Shown: in pieces, positions 25,258 through 33,499 of the stretch
Position numbering within the stretch: the stretch's first letter is position 1
Layout of the letters: each line of letters begins with the position of its first letter
Source of the DNA: Patescibacteria group bacterium
Lineage (GTDB): Bacteria; Patescibacteriota; Microgenomatia; UBA1406; GWC2-37-13
Direction of reading: 5' to 3'
Assembly: GCA_026415975.1 (NCBI GenBank)
Contig: JAOAFZ010000006.1
Span: forward strand, 1-64,000
Length of the DNA: 64,000 nt
Translations under genes and position numbers: made by a program
The notes under the pieces: model-generated
Seen by the model: the letters and a program-made list of their open reading frames with translations, nothing else
Database searches by the model: none
Told to the model about the DNA's origin: nothing

Positions 25258-25461
25258 ATGTCGCAACCGACTGCAAAAACCGAGGGACCGCGGGCACTTG
25301 TCACCGATATAGTAGAGGAGCTTCGTAAGGTGACCTGGCCCACGCGAAAAGATACAATCAACCTTACGATAGTAGTTATTGTAATCTCCTTGCTTATCGG
25401 TGCATATATAGGTATAATTGATGTCCTGTTAACCTGGGGTCTTGAGTTGTTGACAAAATAA
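25258..25461 (+). CDS. secE: SecE preprotein translocase subunit
   Basis: Essential SecYEG subunit. 67 aa with a cytoplasmic amphipathic helix containing the family signature EELRKVTWPTRKDTI, then one membrane span (TIVVIVISLLIGAYIGIIDV). Single-span form as in Gram-positives. It starts seven bases after TATAAT and precedes nusG, the universal order. Confidence 0.95.
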   Translation: MSQPTAKTEGPRALVTDIVEELRKVTWPTRKDTINLTIVVIVISLLIGAYIGIIDVLLTWGLELLTK

Positions 25462-25494
25462 TTCATTTTCCCCTATGCCCCTACAATCCTAAGA

Positions 25495-26166
25495 ATGTCC
25501 GAAGAACAGAAAAATCAAACCCAGGATGAGTTGAATGCACACGCAGAGGAATCTGCTGGTGCGAACGCAGTCACTGAACAGGCGGATACACAGCCTGCTG
25601 AGGGCTCGAGCCCGGAAGCGGTTCTGAAAAAAGCTGCCGAGGCGAATGCCAAGTGGTTCGTGATACATTCGCAGACCGGTCATGAGTCCCGTGTCAAGAA
25701 TGCGCTTGAGCAGCGTATCATCTCTCTTGGTATGGAAAACAAGATCTTTCAGGTGGTTATTCCTACCAGGGAAATCGTTGTCGTCAAGAAAGGAAAAAAA
25801 TCCCGGCAGAAGGAACGTGTTTTTCCCGGATATATTCTGGTTAAAATGATTATGGACGACGATTCTTGGCTTGTTGTACGCACAACAGAGGGCGTAACCG
25901 GGTTTATCGGGGCCGGGCTCAAACCTTCACCGATCTCCGAAAAGGAAGTAAACGCGATCATGCGATTCGTTGAGCAGGAACAGCCGAAGTTCAAGGCAAA
26001 GTTCTCCGTCGGTGAGGCAGTCAAGATTACTGACGGTCCATTTTCTGATTTTCTCGGTACCATCGAGGGTATCGATGAAGAAAAAGGCAAAGTACGTGTT
26101 CTTGTTTCGATCTTCGACCGGGAAACACCCGTCGAGTTGGATTTCCTCCAGGTGGCGAAGCTCTAA
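25495..26166 (+). CDS. nusG: transcription antitermination/pausing factor NusG
   Basis: 223 aa. An acidic, low-complexity N-terminal extension (~1-50: many Glu, Ala, Gln) precedes the NGN domain (WFVIHSQTGHESRVKNAL ... RVFPGYILVKM) and the C-terminal KOW domain (VGEAVKITDGPFSDFLGTIE). The extension is longer than in most bacteria. TACAAT at 25482-25487 ends seven bases before the ATG. NusG couples RNA polymerase with ribosomes and Rho; rho is also in this window. Confidence 0.96.
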   Translation: MSEEQKNQTQDELNAHAEESAGANAVTEQADTQPAEGSSPEAVLKKAAEANAKWFVIHSQTGHESRVKNALEQRIISLGMENKIFQVVIPTREIVVVKKGKKSRQKERVFPGYILVKMIMDDDSWLVVRTTEGVTGFIGAGLKPSPISEKEVNAIMRFVEQEQPKFKAKFSVGEAVKITDGPFSDFLGTIEGIDEEKGKVRVLVSIFDRETPVELDFLQVAKL

Positions 26167-26215
26167 ATCTGTTGCAAGAACAGCGAGTTTGTAGTATCAT
26201 TACAGCTCTTACCCT

Positions 26216-26641
26216 ATGGCAAAGAAAATCAAGGCGTTCATAAAGTTGAATTTACCTGCCGGCACGGCAACGCCGGCTCCTCCAGTTGGTCCGGCTCTCG
26301 GGCAGCATGGTGTGCCGATCATGGATTTTATTAAAGAATACAATGCCCGAACCGCAGATAAAAAGGGGCAGATTATTCCGGCAGTAATAACCGTTTATGA
26401 AGATCGTTCCTTTACTTTTATTACAAAACTTCCGCCGGTAGCGGAGATGATCAAGAAGGCAGTAAAGGCACAGAAGGGTTCCGGTGTGCCGAATAAGGAG
26501 AAAATCGGAAAGCTCTCAAAGGCTGATCTTGAGTCTATTGCAAAGGAAAAAATGGAAGATCTCAATGCAAACGATATTGCTGCTGCAATGAAGATAGTTG
26601 CCGGGACTGCTCGCAGCATGGGCGTAGATGTCGAGGCATAA
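26216..26641 (+). CDS. rplK: ribosomal protein L11
   Basis: 141 aa, full length. N-terminal domain with [26 protein letters not shown] (signature GPALGQHG) and the C-terminal rRNA-binding domain ending [12 protein letters not shown]. Binds the GTPase-associated centre of 23S rRNA. The ATG follows CCCT, a pattern seen at several starts here; a TAGTAT lies about 25 bases upstream, so this gene may have a short leader. Confidence 0.97.
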   Translation: MAKKIKAFIKLNLPAGTATPAPPVGPALGQHGVPIMDFIKEYNARTADKKGQIIPAVITVYEDRSFTFITKLPPVAEMIKKAVKAQKGSGVPNKEKIGKLSKADLESIAKEKMEDLNANDIAAAMKIVAGTARSMGVDVEA

Positions 26642-26671
26642 ACACAATCATAATTCACACTATAGAAACAC

Positions 26672-27427
26672 ATGGCTAAAGAACGCGAACGTATTCTAGG
26701 ACTGAAAGATATTGACCGCTCCGCAGTTGTAGAGCAGCCTGATCCTGCCGAAGAACCCGAAGTGCAACCCGTTGCTCCCAAAAAGAAGGCAGAACCAGTC
26801 CGGAAATTTAACCCAAAAAAGGGGAAGTCGCATAAACGCGGTAAAAAATACCTGACTGTAGCAAAACAGTTGAAAAAGGATGACGTGTACGATGTCGCAG
26901 AAGCTGTTAAGAAGATCAGAAATCTATCGTATGTAAACTTCACCGAGAGTGTAGAGCTGCATGTAAATGTGGATAAACAGGGTTTGAAAGGAGAAGTTGA
27001 ACTTCCACACAGTACCGGAAAGACTGTGCGGGTAAAGATTCTTGATGACGAAACTTTGAATCAGATTTCAGCAGGGAAACTTGATTTTGATGTGCTGGTG
27101 GCACATCCTTCCTTTATGCCCAAGCTTGCTAAGTTTGCCAAGATTCTCGGTCCCAAAGGACTAATGCCAAATCCGAAGGCCGGAACGGTATCGCCAAATC
27201 CTGAAGAGGTTGTCAAGAAATTTGAAAAAGGAACACTTCAGTGGCGTACCGAACCAAAACAGGCAGTAATTCATCAGATGGTGGGGAAGGCCTCTGATGA
27301 TGACATAGCACTCATAGAAAATATCACCACGTTCCTGTCTTCTGTCGGAAAGTCGCACATACGATCCGCGTTTCTCAAAACTACAATGTCGCCTTCTGTA
27401 CAGCTTGACCTTTCAAAGCTTGCCTGA
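26672..27427 (+). CDS. rplA: ribosomal protein L1 with basic N-terminal extension
   Basis: Forms the mobile L1 stalk of the 50S subunit. The L1 core is evident (VELHVNVDKQGLKGEVELP; KILGPKGLMPNPKAGTV). At 251 aa it has about 25-30 residues beyond the usual ~230: an acidic/Pro-rich piece followed by a Lys/Arg-rich stretch (KFNPKKGKSHKRGKKY). TATAGA ends five bases before the ATG. rplJ and rplL, which normally follow, are not here. Confidence 0.96.
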   Translation: MAKERERILGLKDIDRSAVVEQPDPAEEPEVQPVAPKKKAEPVRKFNPKKGKSHKRGKKYLTVAKQLKKDDVYDVAEAVKKIRNLSYVNFTESVELHVNVDKQGLKGEVELPHSTGKTVRVKILDDETLNQISAGKLDFDVLVAHPSFMPKLAKFAKILGPKGLMPNPKAGTVSPNPEEVVKKFEKGTLQWRTEPKQAVIHQMVGKASDDDIALIENITTFLSSVGKSHIRSAFLKTTMSPSVQLDLSKLA

Positions 27428-27518
27428 AAGACCCGGGCACAGGTAACAAAAGACAGTTGGAGAGTCAGCAATCCCAAAAAACAGGCCTTCTCTTGCGTGT
27501 ATAAGTTATACTACTGGT

Positions 27519-27980
27519 ATGGAGATACAAAACTTTGTGAGCAGGAAATTCTGTTCCGGACCGGAAGATACAGCAGTGTACGATATTCTGAAACAATGGA
27601 TTCATAAAAAGACTAATTTTTTTCTGGTAACCGGTTACGAAAGTGAAATCATTGGTGTAGTTACTTTATATGATGTGCTGAAAAGACTTCTTCCTTTTTT
27701 TCTTCAGCTCGACGATATTCTGGCAGAGTTTGTTACTGACGATTTACTTTCTCCCGCAAAGATTAAGGAGTGCCTCCGTTTGACTGCCGGAGAGATAATG
27801 ACCAAGGAGGTCGTCTCGATCAAACCGGAGGACAATTTTCTAAAGGCTGCCACAATAATATTCAGCATGGATTATGACTTTCTGCCGGTGATTGATGATA
27901 AAGGCAAGTGCCATGGTATTGTTAGCAGAACTTCACTTGAGGAAGCCATGTTAGAAACGGTTGACACTCACTTGGACTAG
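27519..27980 (+). CDS. CBS-domain pair protein
   Basis: 153 aa consisting of two CBS motifs: residues ~15-55 (VYDILKQW ... EIIGVVTLYDVLKRL) and ~90-150 (AGEIMTKEVVSIKPED ... DFLPVIDDKGKCHGIVSRTSLEEAM). Such stand-alone pairs usually bind adenosyl nucleotides and act as energy-state sensors. TATACT at 27507-27512 ends six bases before the ATG. The HEPN-like gene starts four bases after the stop, suggesting that the two work together. Confidence 0.88.
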   Translation: MEIQNFVSRKFCSGPEDTAVYDILKQWIHKKTNFFLVTGYESEIIGVVTLYDVLKRLLPFFLQLDDILAEFVTDDLLSPAKIKECLRLTAGEIMTKEVVSIKPEDNFLKAATIIFSMDYDFLPVIDDKGKCHGIVSRTSLEEAMLETVDTHLD

Positions 27981-27984
27981 CTGT

Positions 27985-28551
27985 ATGAACACGCCAAAAC
28001 CATATACCGAGGACTTCTGGAATTATCTCTCCATACCCCAGCAGGACCTGATAATAGAAGGTAATTACCTTAAGGATCAGATTATCAATGATGCAGAATA
28101 TTCCTTTAAGGATTACTCGTTTCTCGTGTTCCCTTTTTCAAAGGCGTACGAAGGTTACCTGAAACAGATCTTTCTGGATGTGGGCTTTATCTCGCATCTT
28201 GACTATGTTTCAGACCATTTCAGGGTCGGGAAGATGCTTTCACCAAACCTCAGGGAAAAGAACGGTGAGCGGTCGATTTATACACAAATTGAGCGGTCGA
28301 TTTCTGCTGAATTCGCTGATGAAGTATGGTCAACCTGGAAGTTGCATCGTAATGAGATACTTCACTATTACCCGCACAACCTGAAGGCGATAACGTTTCA
28401 AACTGCTGATTATGTGGCAAAAAAGATCCTGCAAACTATGCAAAACGCCTACAAGCGTTTATTGTTGCCACTTCGACCGAATCCACCATTTCGCGGGCTA
28501 AAAACCAAGTCAGTTCCCGGTGAGGGTAACGATCAATGGAAATATGAGTAG
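27985..28551 (+). CDS. HEPN-like domain protein (possible RNase toxin)
   Basis: 188 aa, mostly alpha-helical. It carries R122-N-E-I-L-H127, an Rx4H motif with Asn after Arg, which is the catalytic signature of HEPN ribonucleases (RnlA, RNase LS-like and others). Upstream helices contain FPFSKAYEGYLKQIFLDVG. The C-terminus is basic and Pro-rich. Start chosen at ATG 27985, four bases after the CBS stop. The pairing with a nucleotide-sensing CBS protein could be a toxin-regulator unit; no classical antitoxin is seen. Function inferred from the motif only. Confidence 0.6.
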   Translation: MNTPKPYTEDFWNYLSIPQQDLIIEGNYLKDQIINDAEYSFKDYSFLVFPFSKAYEGYLKQIFLDVGFISHLDYVSDHFRVGKMLSPNLREKNGERSIYTQIERSISAEFADEVWSTWKLHRNEILHYYPHNLKAITFQTADYVAKKILQTMQNAYKRLLLPLRPNPPFRGLKTKSVPGEGNDQWKYE

Positions 28552-28557
28552 GTTGTG

Positions 28558-30408
28558 TTATCTCTGAGCTGTCCGAACAGTCTTTACAATGGCAGCTGCA
28601 TCGATCTCTTCATAAGCCAGTAATTCGGCTGGGCTGCCGGAACGGGGAGTTTTTTTTACAGCCAGATGATCGATACGTATCGCCATTCCTTTGAGAGCTG
28701 CAATTACCGCCTCGCCCAACCCACCGTACGGGTAGTGATCCTCAACAATGACCACATGCCCAGTTTTTTCTGCAAGGGCACGAATCGTGGCTTCGTCCAG
28801 TGGCTTGACGCTGTAGGCATCCAGCACTGCAATCGTGATTCCCTCGCTCTGCAGGGTATTGTGTGCTGCGAGCGCCTGGTGAAGCGTAATTCCTGCTGCA
28901 ATCACGACCGCTGCATCACTACTGGAGTGACGAACCAGTTTTGATCCTCCAATAGGAAATTCTTCGTCCATATTGTAGAGTACCGGGGTCTTTTCGCGGG
29001 TCAACCGGAGATAATTCATCGAAGGGTGGTTATGCATTTCAATAACCATTTTGACTGTTGAGACAGCATCAGACGGATAGAGAACAACACTATCGCGGAT
29101 ACTTCGCATGATCGCAATATCTTCCAGGCCCATCTGTGACGAACCGTCCTGACCAATTGAGACTCCGGCATGGGAGCCGACAAGATTGAGAGCACCATCT
29201 GCGTACTGTGCCATACGGATCTGATCAAAAGCGCGGGCAAAGAAGGCGGCAAATGTGGAAGCATAGACATCGTAACCGACCTTCGAGAGTCCGAGGCCTG
29301 CGGTGACCATATTCTGTTCGGCAATAAACATTTCAATAAATTGTTCGGGACGGGATTTGCGAACAGTCTCGGCAAATGTTGAGTTTGAAGTTTCGGCATC
29401 TATCACAAGGACGTTCCCGTCGTGACGGGCAAGAGCATCTATTGCAACTCCATATGCCTCACGGGTTGCTATTGTTTGGCCGGTTTCAAATGCAAACTCA
29501 ACCTCTTCTGGTTCATGCGGAGGATAGGTGTAAGAAATATTCGGCTTGACAACCGGATACGTACGGGAGGTATCTACCTTTCCCAGGCCGGATAATGCCT
29601 CTTCGAGTTTATCCGCGGGCACGGCTTTCCCATGCCACCCATCGCGATTCTCAAGTAGGGGGATCCCAGCGCCTTTTATCGTCCTGGCGACAATCATGAC
29701 CGGCACACCTTCAGTGTTCCGGTTCACCATATCGAATGCGGAACGAATAGATTCGAGGTCATGCCCATCTTCAAGTACGATGGTCTTCCAGCCGAACGAA
29801 GTGAACTTTGCGCCAATTGACTTGACGTTCCAGCCTTCCATGGTTTCTCCGCGTTGTCCAAGGCGGTTGACATCGACGATACCGACTAAATTATCGAGTT
29901 TGTAGTGGGCCGCCAATTGTGCAGCTTCCCATATTTGACCTTCGGCGATTTCCGAGTCACCCATGAGCACGAACACATGAGGAATACGCTTGTTTGCGTC
30001 CGTAAAGCGTTTCTTGAATCCGAGTGCCATGCCCATCCCCGCCGAGAGTCCCTGCCCCAGCGAGCCGGTAGCAACCTCGACCGGCTCAAAGCGCGGGGTG
30101 GGGTGACCCTCCAGCACGGAATCGAACTTGCGGAGCGTGAGCAGCTCATCGTAGGATAGATACCCGGCAGCGTGGTAGAGCGAATACAGCAGAGGTGCAG
30201 AGTGCCCTTTTGAGAATATCACCCGGTCGTTCGTGAGTGCTTTCGGATCATCGAGATCCATCCTGAGTGTTCCTCCAAACCAGAGTTCCGCCATCAGTTC
30301 AACTGCAGAAAGTGATGAAGTCGGATGACCGGATCCGGCAGCGGTCGTCTGGGTGAGAATAGTGTACCGGATAAGATTGCAAATGTCTTTTATTTTTTGT
30401 GTAGTCAT
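28558..30408 (-). CDS. tkt: transketolase
   Basis: Thiamine-diphosphate enzyme of the non-oxidative pentose phosphate pathway, moving two-carbon units between sugar phosphates. N-terminal TPP domain: SKGHSAPLLYSLYHAAGYL, GSLGQGLSAGMGMA and the GDSEIAEGQIWEAAQLA metal-binding motif. The pyrimidine domain starts near residue 310 (EAYGVAIDALARHDGNV, IEMFIAEQNMVTAGLGLS). The C-terminal domain has DAYSVKPLD. At 616 aa it is a one-chain form, slightly shorter than E. coli TktA. ATG at 30408 follows TATACT by six bases; the upstream ATG abuts the hexamer. It converges with the HEPN gene seven bases apart. Confidence 0.96.
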   Translation of the reverse strand: MTTQKIKDICNLIRYTILTQTTAAGSGHPTSSLSAVELMAELWFGGTLRMDLDDPKALTNDRVIFSKGHSAPLLYSLYHAAGYLSYDELLTLRKFDSVLEGHPTPRFEPVEVATGSLGQGLSAGMGMALGFKKRFTDANKRIPHVFVLMGDSEIAEGQIWEAAQLAAHYKLDNLVGIVDVNRLGQRGETMEGWNVKSIGAKFTSFGWKTIVLEDGHDLESIRSAFDMVNRNTEGVPVMIVARTIKGAGIPLLENRDGWHGKAVPADKLEEALSGLGKVDTSRTYPVVKPNISYTYPPHEPEEVEFAFETGQTIATREAYGVAIDALARHDGNVLVIDAETSNSTFAETVRKSRPEQFIEMFIAEQNMVTAGLGLSKVGYDVYASTFAAFFARAFDQIRMAQYADGALNLVGSHAGVSIGQDGSSQMGLEDIAIMRSIRDSVVLYPSDAVSTVKMVIEMHNHPSMNYLRLTREKTPVLYNMDEEFPIGGSKLVRHSSSDAAVVIAAGITLHQALAAHNTLQSEGITIAVLDAYSVKPLDEATIRALAEKTGHVVIVEDHYPYGGLGEAVIAALKGMAIRIDHLAVKKTPRSGSPAELLAYEEIDAAAIVKTVRTAQR

Positions 30409-30419
30409 TGGCATAGTAT

Positions 30420-30443
30420 ACCGTATAATGCTCCCTATACGGT
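30420..30443. promoter_or_regulatory. 8-bp inverted repeat between tkt and tyrS (operator-like)
   Basis: ACCGTATA (30420-30427), eight-base spacer, TATACGGT (30436-30443): perfect arms. Its left arm touches the tkt -10 hexamer (30415-30420), so a bound protein would block tkt transcription. No T-tract accompanies it. Confidence 0.6.
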
Positions 30444-30544
30444 GAGTTTTACCCTATGTGAAAATCCTGGCACATCTACACAGATAAACAGTCTTGTCTT
30501 CCTCACGAGCGCCATGCCTGCGTACCGAATGGTATACTACCCCT

Positions 30545-31756
30545 ATGAACGCCTTTGTCGAGGAACTCCATGCCCGCGGTCTGATCTACCAGAACAGTCC
30601 CGGTATCGAAGCGGCTTTCGAAGCCGGTAGCACCATGTACCTTGGCTATGATCCTACCGGTCCGGACCTGCATATCGGCCATTTGCTGGGCATTACGTTT
30701 TTGAAACGTGCACTGCAGTACGGGCAGCGGGTAATCGTGTTGGTCGGTGGCGGCACTGCCATGATCGGCGATCCGGGCGGGAAAGATGCCGAGCGCCCGA
30801 TTTTGCCGCGCGAGGTGATAGAGGAAAACAAGTCGAAGCTCAAAGAGCAGTTTTCCCGGTTCTTCGAGTTCGATGACGACCGGGTGCGCATGGTGGATAA
30901 CGCAGATTGGCTTGAGCAAGTCCGGCTTATCGATTTCCTGCGCGAAGCAGGCAAATATATGTCGATAAACTCAATGCTGGACAAAGATTCGGTGAGCTCG
31001 CGCATTACTCGTGAAGAGGGAATCTCGTATGCCGAGTTCTCCTACCAGCTCCTACAATCATACGACTTCATGGAGCTGTATAAACGGTATGGATGTACTG
31101 TACAGGTCGGTGGTTCCGATCAGTGGGGAAATATTATCCAGGGCGTGGAGCTGATCCGCAAACGGCTGGGAACACAGGTGTATGCGCTATCGTTCCCCCT
31201 TATAGTAAACCCAAAAACAGGACGGAAGTACGGCAAAACCGAGAGCGGAGAGGGAATCTGGTTGAATGCCGAAAAGACGCACCCGTATGCCCTCTACCAG
31301 TTCCTATTGAATGCCGAGGACGAGATTGCCCCGCTTCTTATGAAGTTTTATTCGTTCAAGCCCGTTACCGAAATCGAAGAATGTATCGGACGCTGGTCCG
31401 GAGCAAAGCACGAACGTTTGCTACAGAAAGAGCTGGCACACGAAGTTACGGCGCTGGTACACGGAGAGGGCGCCGCCCGGCAGGCTGCCGAAGTGGCTTC
31501 CCTCCTGTTTGCCCGCCGCGGTGCAGAGCTGACGGCAGAGAATGTAGAGTTTATTCGCACGGCACTTCCACATGCCCGGCTTTCTGCGGGAGAACCATTT
31601 AATCCGGCTCAGGCGCTGGTAGCCACCGGTCTTGCCGCTTCCATGGGCGAGGCCCGCCGGCTGGTACAGCAAAACGGCATTACCGTAGAGGAACTCCATG
31701 ATGCCTATCTGATCCGGAAGGGGAAAAAAGACTACGCGCTCGTAACCCGGGACTAA
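30545..31756 (+). CDS. tyrS: tyrosyl-tRNA synthetase
   Basis: Class I synthetase. HIGH motif in YDPTGPDLHIGHLLG, the tyrosine-binding QVGGSDQWGNI, the KMSKS counterpart KYGKTESGEGIWLN and a C-terminal S4-like RNA-binding domain (LAASMGEARRLVQQNGITVEE). 403 aa, normal. Start at ATG 30545 is set by TATACT ending six bases upstream; the frame is open for 17 further codons upstream without similarity. Markedly GC-richer than the 4-8 kb region. Confidence 0.96.
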   Translation: MNAFVEELHARGLIYQNSPGIEAAFEAGSTMYLGYDPTGPDLHIGHLLGITFLKRALQYGQRVIVLVGGGTAMIGDPGGKDAERPILPREVIEENKSKLKEQFSRFFEFDDDRVRMVDNADWLEQVRLIDFLREAGKYMSINSMLDKDSVSSRITREEGISYAEFSYQLLQSYDFMELYKRYGCTVQVGGSDQWGNIIQGVELIRKRLGTQVYALSFPLIVNPKTGRKYGKTESGEGIWLNAEKTHPYALYQFLLNAEDEIAPLLMKFYSFKPVTEIEECIGRWSGAKHERLLQKELAHEVTALVHGEGAARQAAEVASLLFARRGAELTAENVEFIRTALPHARLSAGEPFNPAQALVATGLAASMGEARRLVQQNGITVEELHDAYLIRKGKKDYALVTRD

Positions 31757-31767
31757 GCGTAACGAAC

Positions 31768-31796
31768 TTGCAACAGGTTTCTTCTCTTGGTAAGAT
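31768..31796 (+). promoter_or_regulatory. promoter of the amidinotransferase gene
   Basis: TTGCAA at 31768-31773, 17-base spacer, TAAGAT at 31791-31796. This predicts a leader of about 75 bases before the ATG at 31879, one of the few long leaders in the window. Confidence 0.5.
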
Positions 31797-31878
31797 AGAG
31801 CGCAACAGAACCGGGCACCGTCGCCCGCCTCGCATCCGTTGCACCGGCGCATACGGAAATTAACCGTTCGCACTATTT

Positions 31879-32673
31879 ATGAAAAGAGTATTACTGTGCC
31901 CGCCGACGAAATTCGATGTTGTTTACGAAATCAATCCCTGGATGCACGTGGAGATCAAACCGGAACGCGCTAGTGCGATGGAAGCCTACCGGCAGCTCTG
32001 TGAACACTACAAGGCGCTCGGATTTGAGATTTACGAGTTAGAACCCCAGGACGGCTTACCCGATCAGGTATACACGGCCAATGTGGGAAACGTGAAGAAC
32101 AGTACCTTTATCCGAGCGAACTTCAAGTACGATCAGCGGCGACGAGAATCGGATTTCGCGGAGGATTTTTTCGAAACAAAGTTCGACATGGATGCGTATG
32201 CACTTCCGGAGGATGTGTTTTTCGAGGGACAGGGCGATCTTTTATCGGATGGCGAGCGGTATTTCTTCGGATGGGGAAAGCGCTCCGACCGAGCGGCAAT
32301 CCCGTATCTGGAGCACGTGTTAAACACCCGGGTCATCGATTTCGAGCTCATTGATCCGTATTATTACCATCTGGATACCTGTTTTGCGCCCTTGTCTACG
32401 GATGTGGTGGTCATCAACCCGCGATCGTTTACCCCGGAAGGACGGAAGCGGATTGCCCGAGAATTTTCTACTGTCATCGAGGCAAATGAAGCCGATAACC
32501 GGGTACTTGCCTGCAATCTGGTATGTGCTGGAAAAGAGATCGTGCTTGGGAAGGGAATCACCGAAGAACTCCGGGAAAAGCTTGCGAAATTTGGGTATAA
32601 TACGCATGAAATCGACATGTGCGAATACCTCAAAGGAGGAGGCAGCGTTAAATGTTGCACATTCGAGTTCTGA
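31879..32673 (+). CDS. amidinotransferase/DDAH-like guanidino-modifying enzyme
   Basis: 264 aa of the pentein fold. N-terminal KRVLLCPPTKFDVVYEINPWM, central substrate loop PDQVYTANVG, the EGQGDLLSDG acidic motif, the catalytic His in YYYHLDTCF and the nucleophile Cys in GGGSVKCCTFEF at the very C-terminus, all in family order. Members include dimethylarginine hydrolases, arginine deiminases and glycine amidinotransferases; the exact substrate cannot be chosen. The next gene begins one base after the stop, suggesting translational coupling. Confidence 0.85.
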   Translation: MKRVLLCPPTKFDVVYEINPWMHVEIKPERASAMEAYRQLCEHYKALGFEIYELEPQDGLPDQVYTANVGNVKNSTFIRANFKYDQRRRESDFAEDFFETKFDMDAYALPEDVFFEGQGDLLSDGERYFFGWGKRSDRAAIPYLEHVLNTRVIDFELIDPYYYHLDTCFAPLSTDVVVINPRSFTPEGRKRIAREFSTVIEANEADNRVLACNLVCAGKEIVLGKGITEELREKLAKFGYNTHEIDMCEYLKGGGSVKCCTFEF

Positions 32674-32674
32674 T

Positions 32675-33418
32675 ATGTCCGCAAAAATCTATGTAGGGAA
32701 CCTGCCCTACGAATGCACCGACCAGGATCTTCAGGGACTGTTTGCCCAGTTCGGGCAAGTGGTGAGTGCCGAAATTGTACGCTACAAGAAATCACGCCGG
32801 TCAAAAGGCTTCGGGTACGTACGTATGGCCGATGCTGCTCAGGCGGAGGCTGCAATTACCGCACTCAACGGCCAGGAATTCCAGGGCCGTCGCCTTATGT
32901 TGGCTCCTGCCCGCGCCGGTGATCCGCCCGCCGAGGTTCAGGAAGAACTCGCCAAACAGCGTGAGGATATAAAGCGCAATCCGCCCCCTGCCCGCAAACC
33001 GCGCGAAGAGCGTGATCGCTCCGGCACCGGAGCATCAGCTGTCGGTGTTCCGTCTGCCACTGCTGCCGCCGGGGCCGCCGGAGGGTTTCCACCAGGTGAA
33101 ACAGCTGGTACAGTTGCAGGCTATACCCCGATCGTGCAGGAGCCGACAGTACGCGAGGCCGCACCTGCCGATGGATACACGTTTCAGCCGGAACCTTATG
33201 ATCACGAGCTTCCCGCCGGCGGCGAGCACCTGATGGGAGCTGGGGCAGCACCGGAGGCGGAAGTCGCCCCCGCGCCGGTCGAAGCTGCCTCTTCAGCTCC
33301 CGAGGCTACAGCCGACGAAACACCGTCCGGGGACACCCCCAAAAAAGGCGGCGGTATCCACGAGGCTATGCGCGCGTTCGGCACGATCTTTTCGGGAGGC
33401 CGGAAAGATGACAAGTAA
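32675..33418 (+). CDS. RRM-domain RNA-binding protein with disordered Ala/Pro-rich tail
   Basis: 247 aa. Residues 1-80 are a single RNA recognition motif: RNP2 is KIYVGNLPY and RNP1 is SKGFGYVRM. The remainder is low-complexity, rich in Ala, Pro, Glu and Gly, with a terminal GGRKDDK. Stand-alone RRM proteins occur in cyanobacteria and scattered bacteria and may act in RNA folding or turnover. The ATG at 32675 is one base after the previous stop; a longer frame starting at 32351 overlaps the enzyme gene and is rejected. Confidence 0.9.
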   Translation: MSAKIYVGNLPYECTDQDLQGLFAQFGQVVSAEIVRYKKSRRSKGFGYVRMADAAQAEAAITALNGQEFQGRRLMLAPARAGDPPAEVQEELAKQREDIKRNPPPARKPREERDRSGTGASAVGVPSATAAAGAAGGFPPGETAGTVAGYTPIVQEPTVREAAPADGYTFQPEPYDHELPAGGEHLMGAGAAPEAEVAPAPVEAASSAPEATADETPSGDTPKKGGGIHEAMRAFGTIFSGGRKDDK

Positions 33419-33439
33419 CGAACCAGGTTATTTCGGAAG

Positions 33440-33464
33440 AGCCCGCCCGCGTAGCAGGCTTTTT
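33440..33464 (+). terminator. intrinsic terminator after the RRM gene
   Basis: AGCCCGC and GCAGGCT arms (one mismatch) around a short loop, followed by TTTTTC. It ends the amidinotransferase-RRM transcription unit, facing the convergent tgt gene. Confidence 0.6.
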
Positions 33465-33499
33465 CGTGGGGGTTACCGGGAGCCGTGGGGGATAGGTAG

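Noticed and set aside
22557-30408. UGA recoded as glycine (genetic code 25)
   Set aside because: TGA ends several genes exactly at ATGA overlaps and after complete domains, so the standard code applies.
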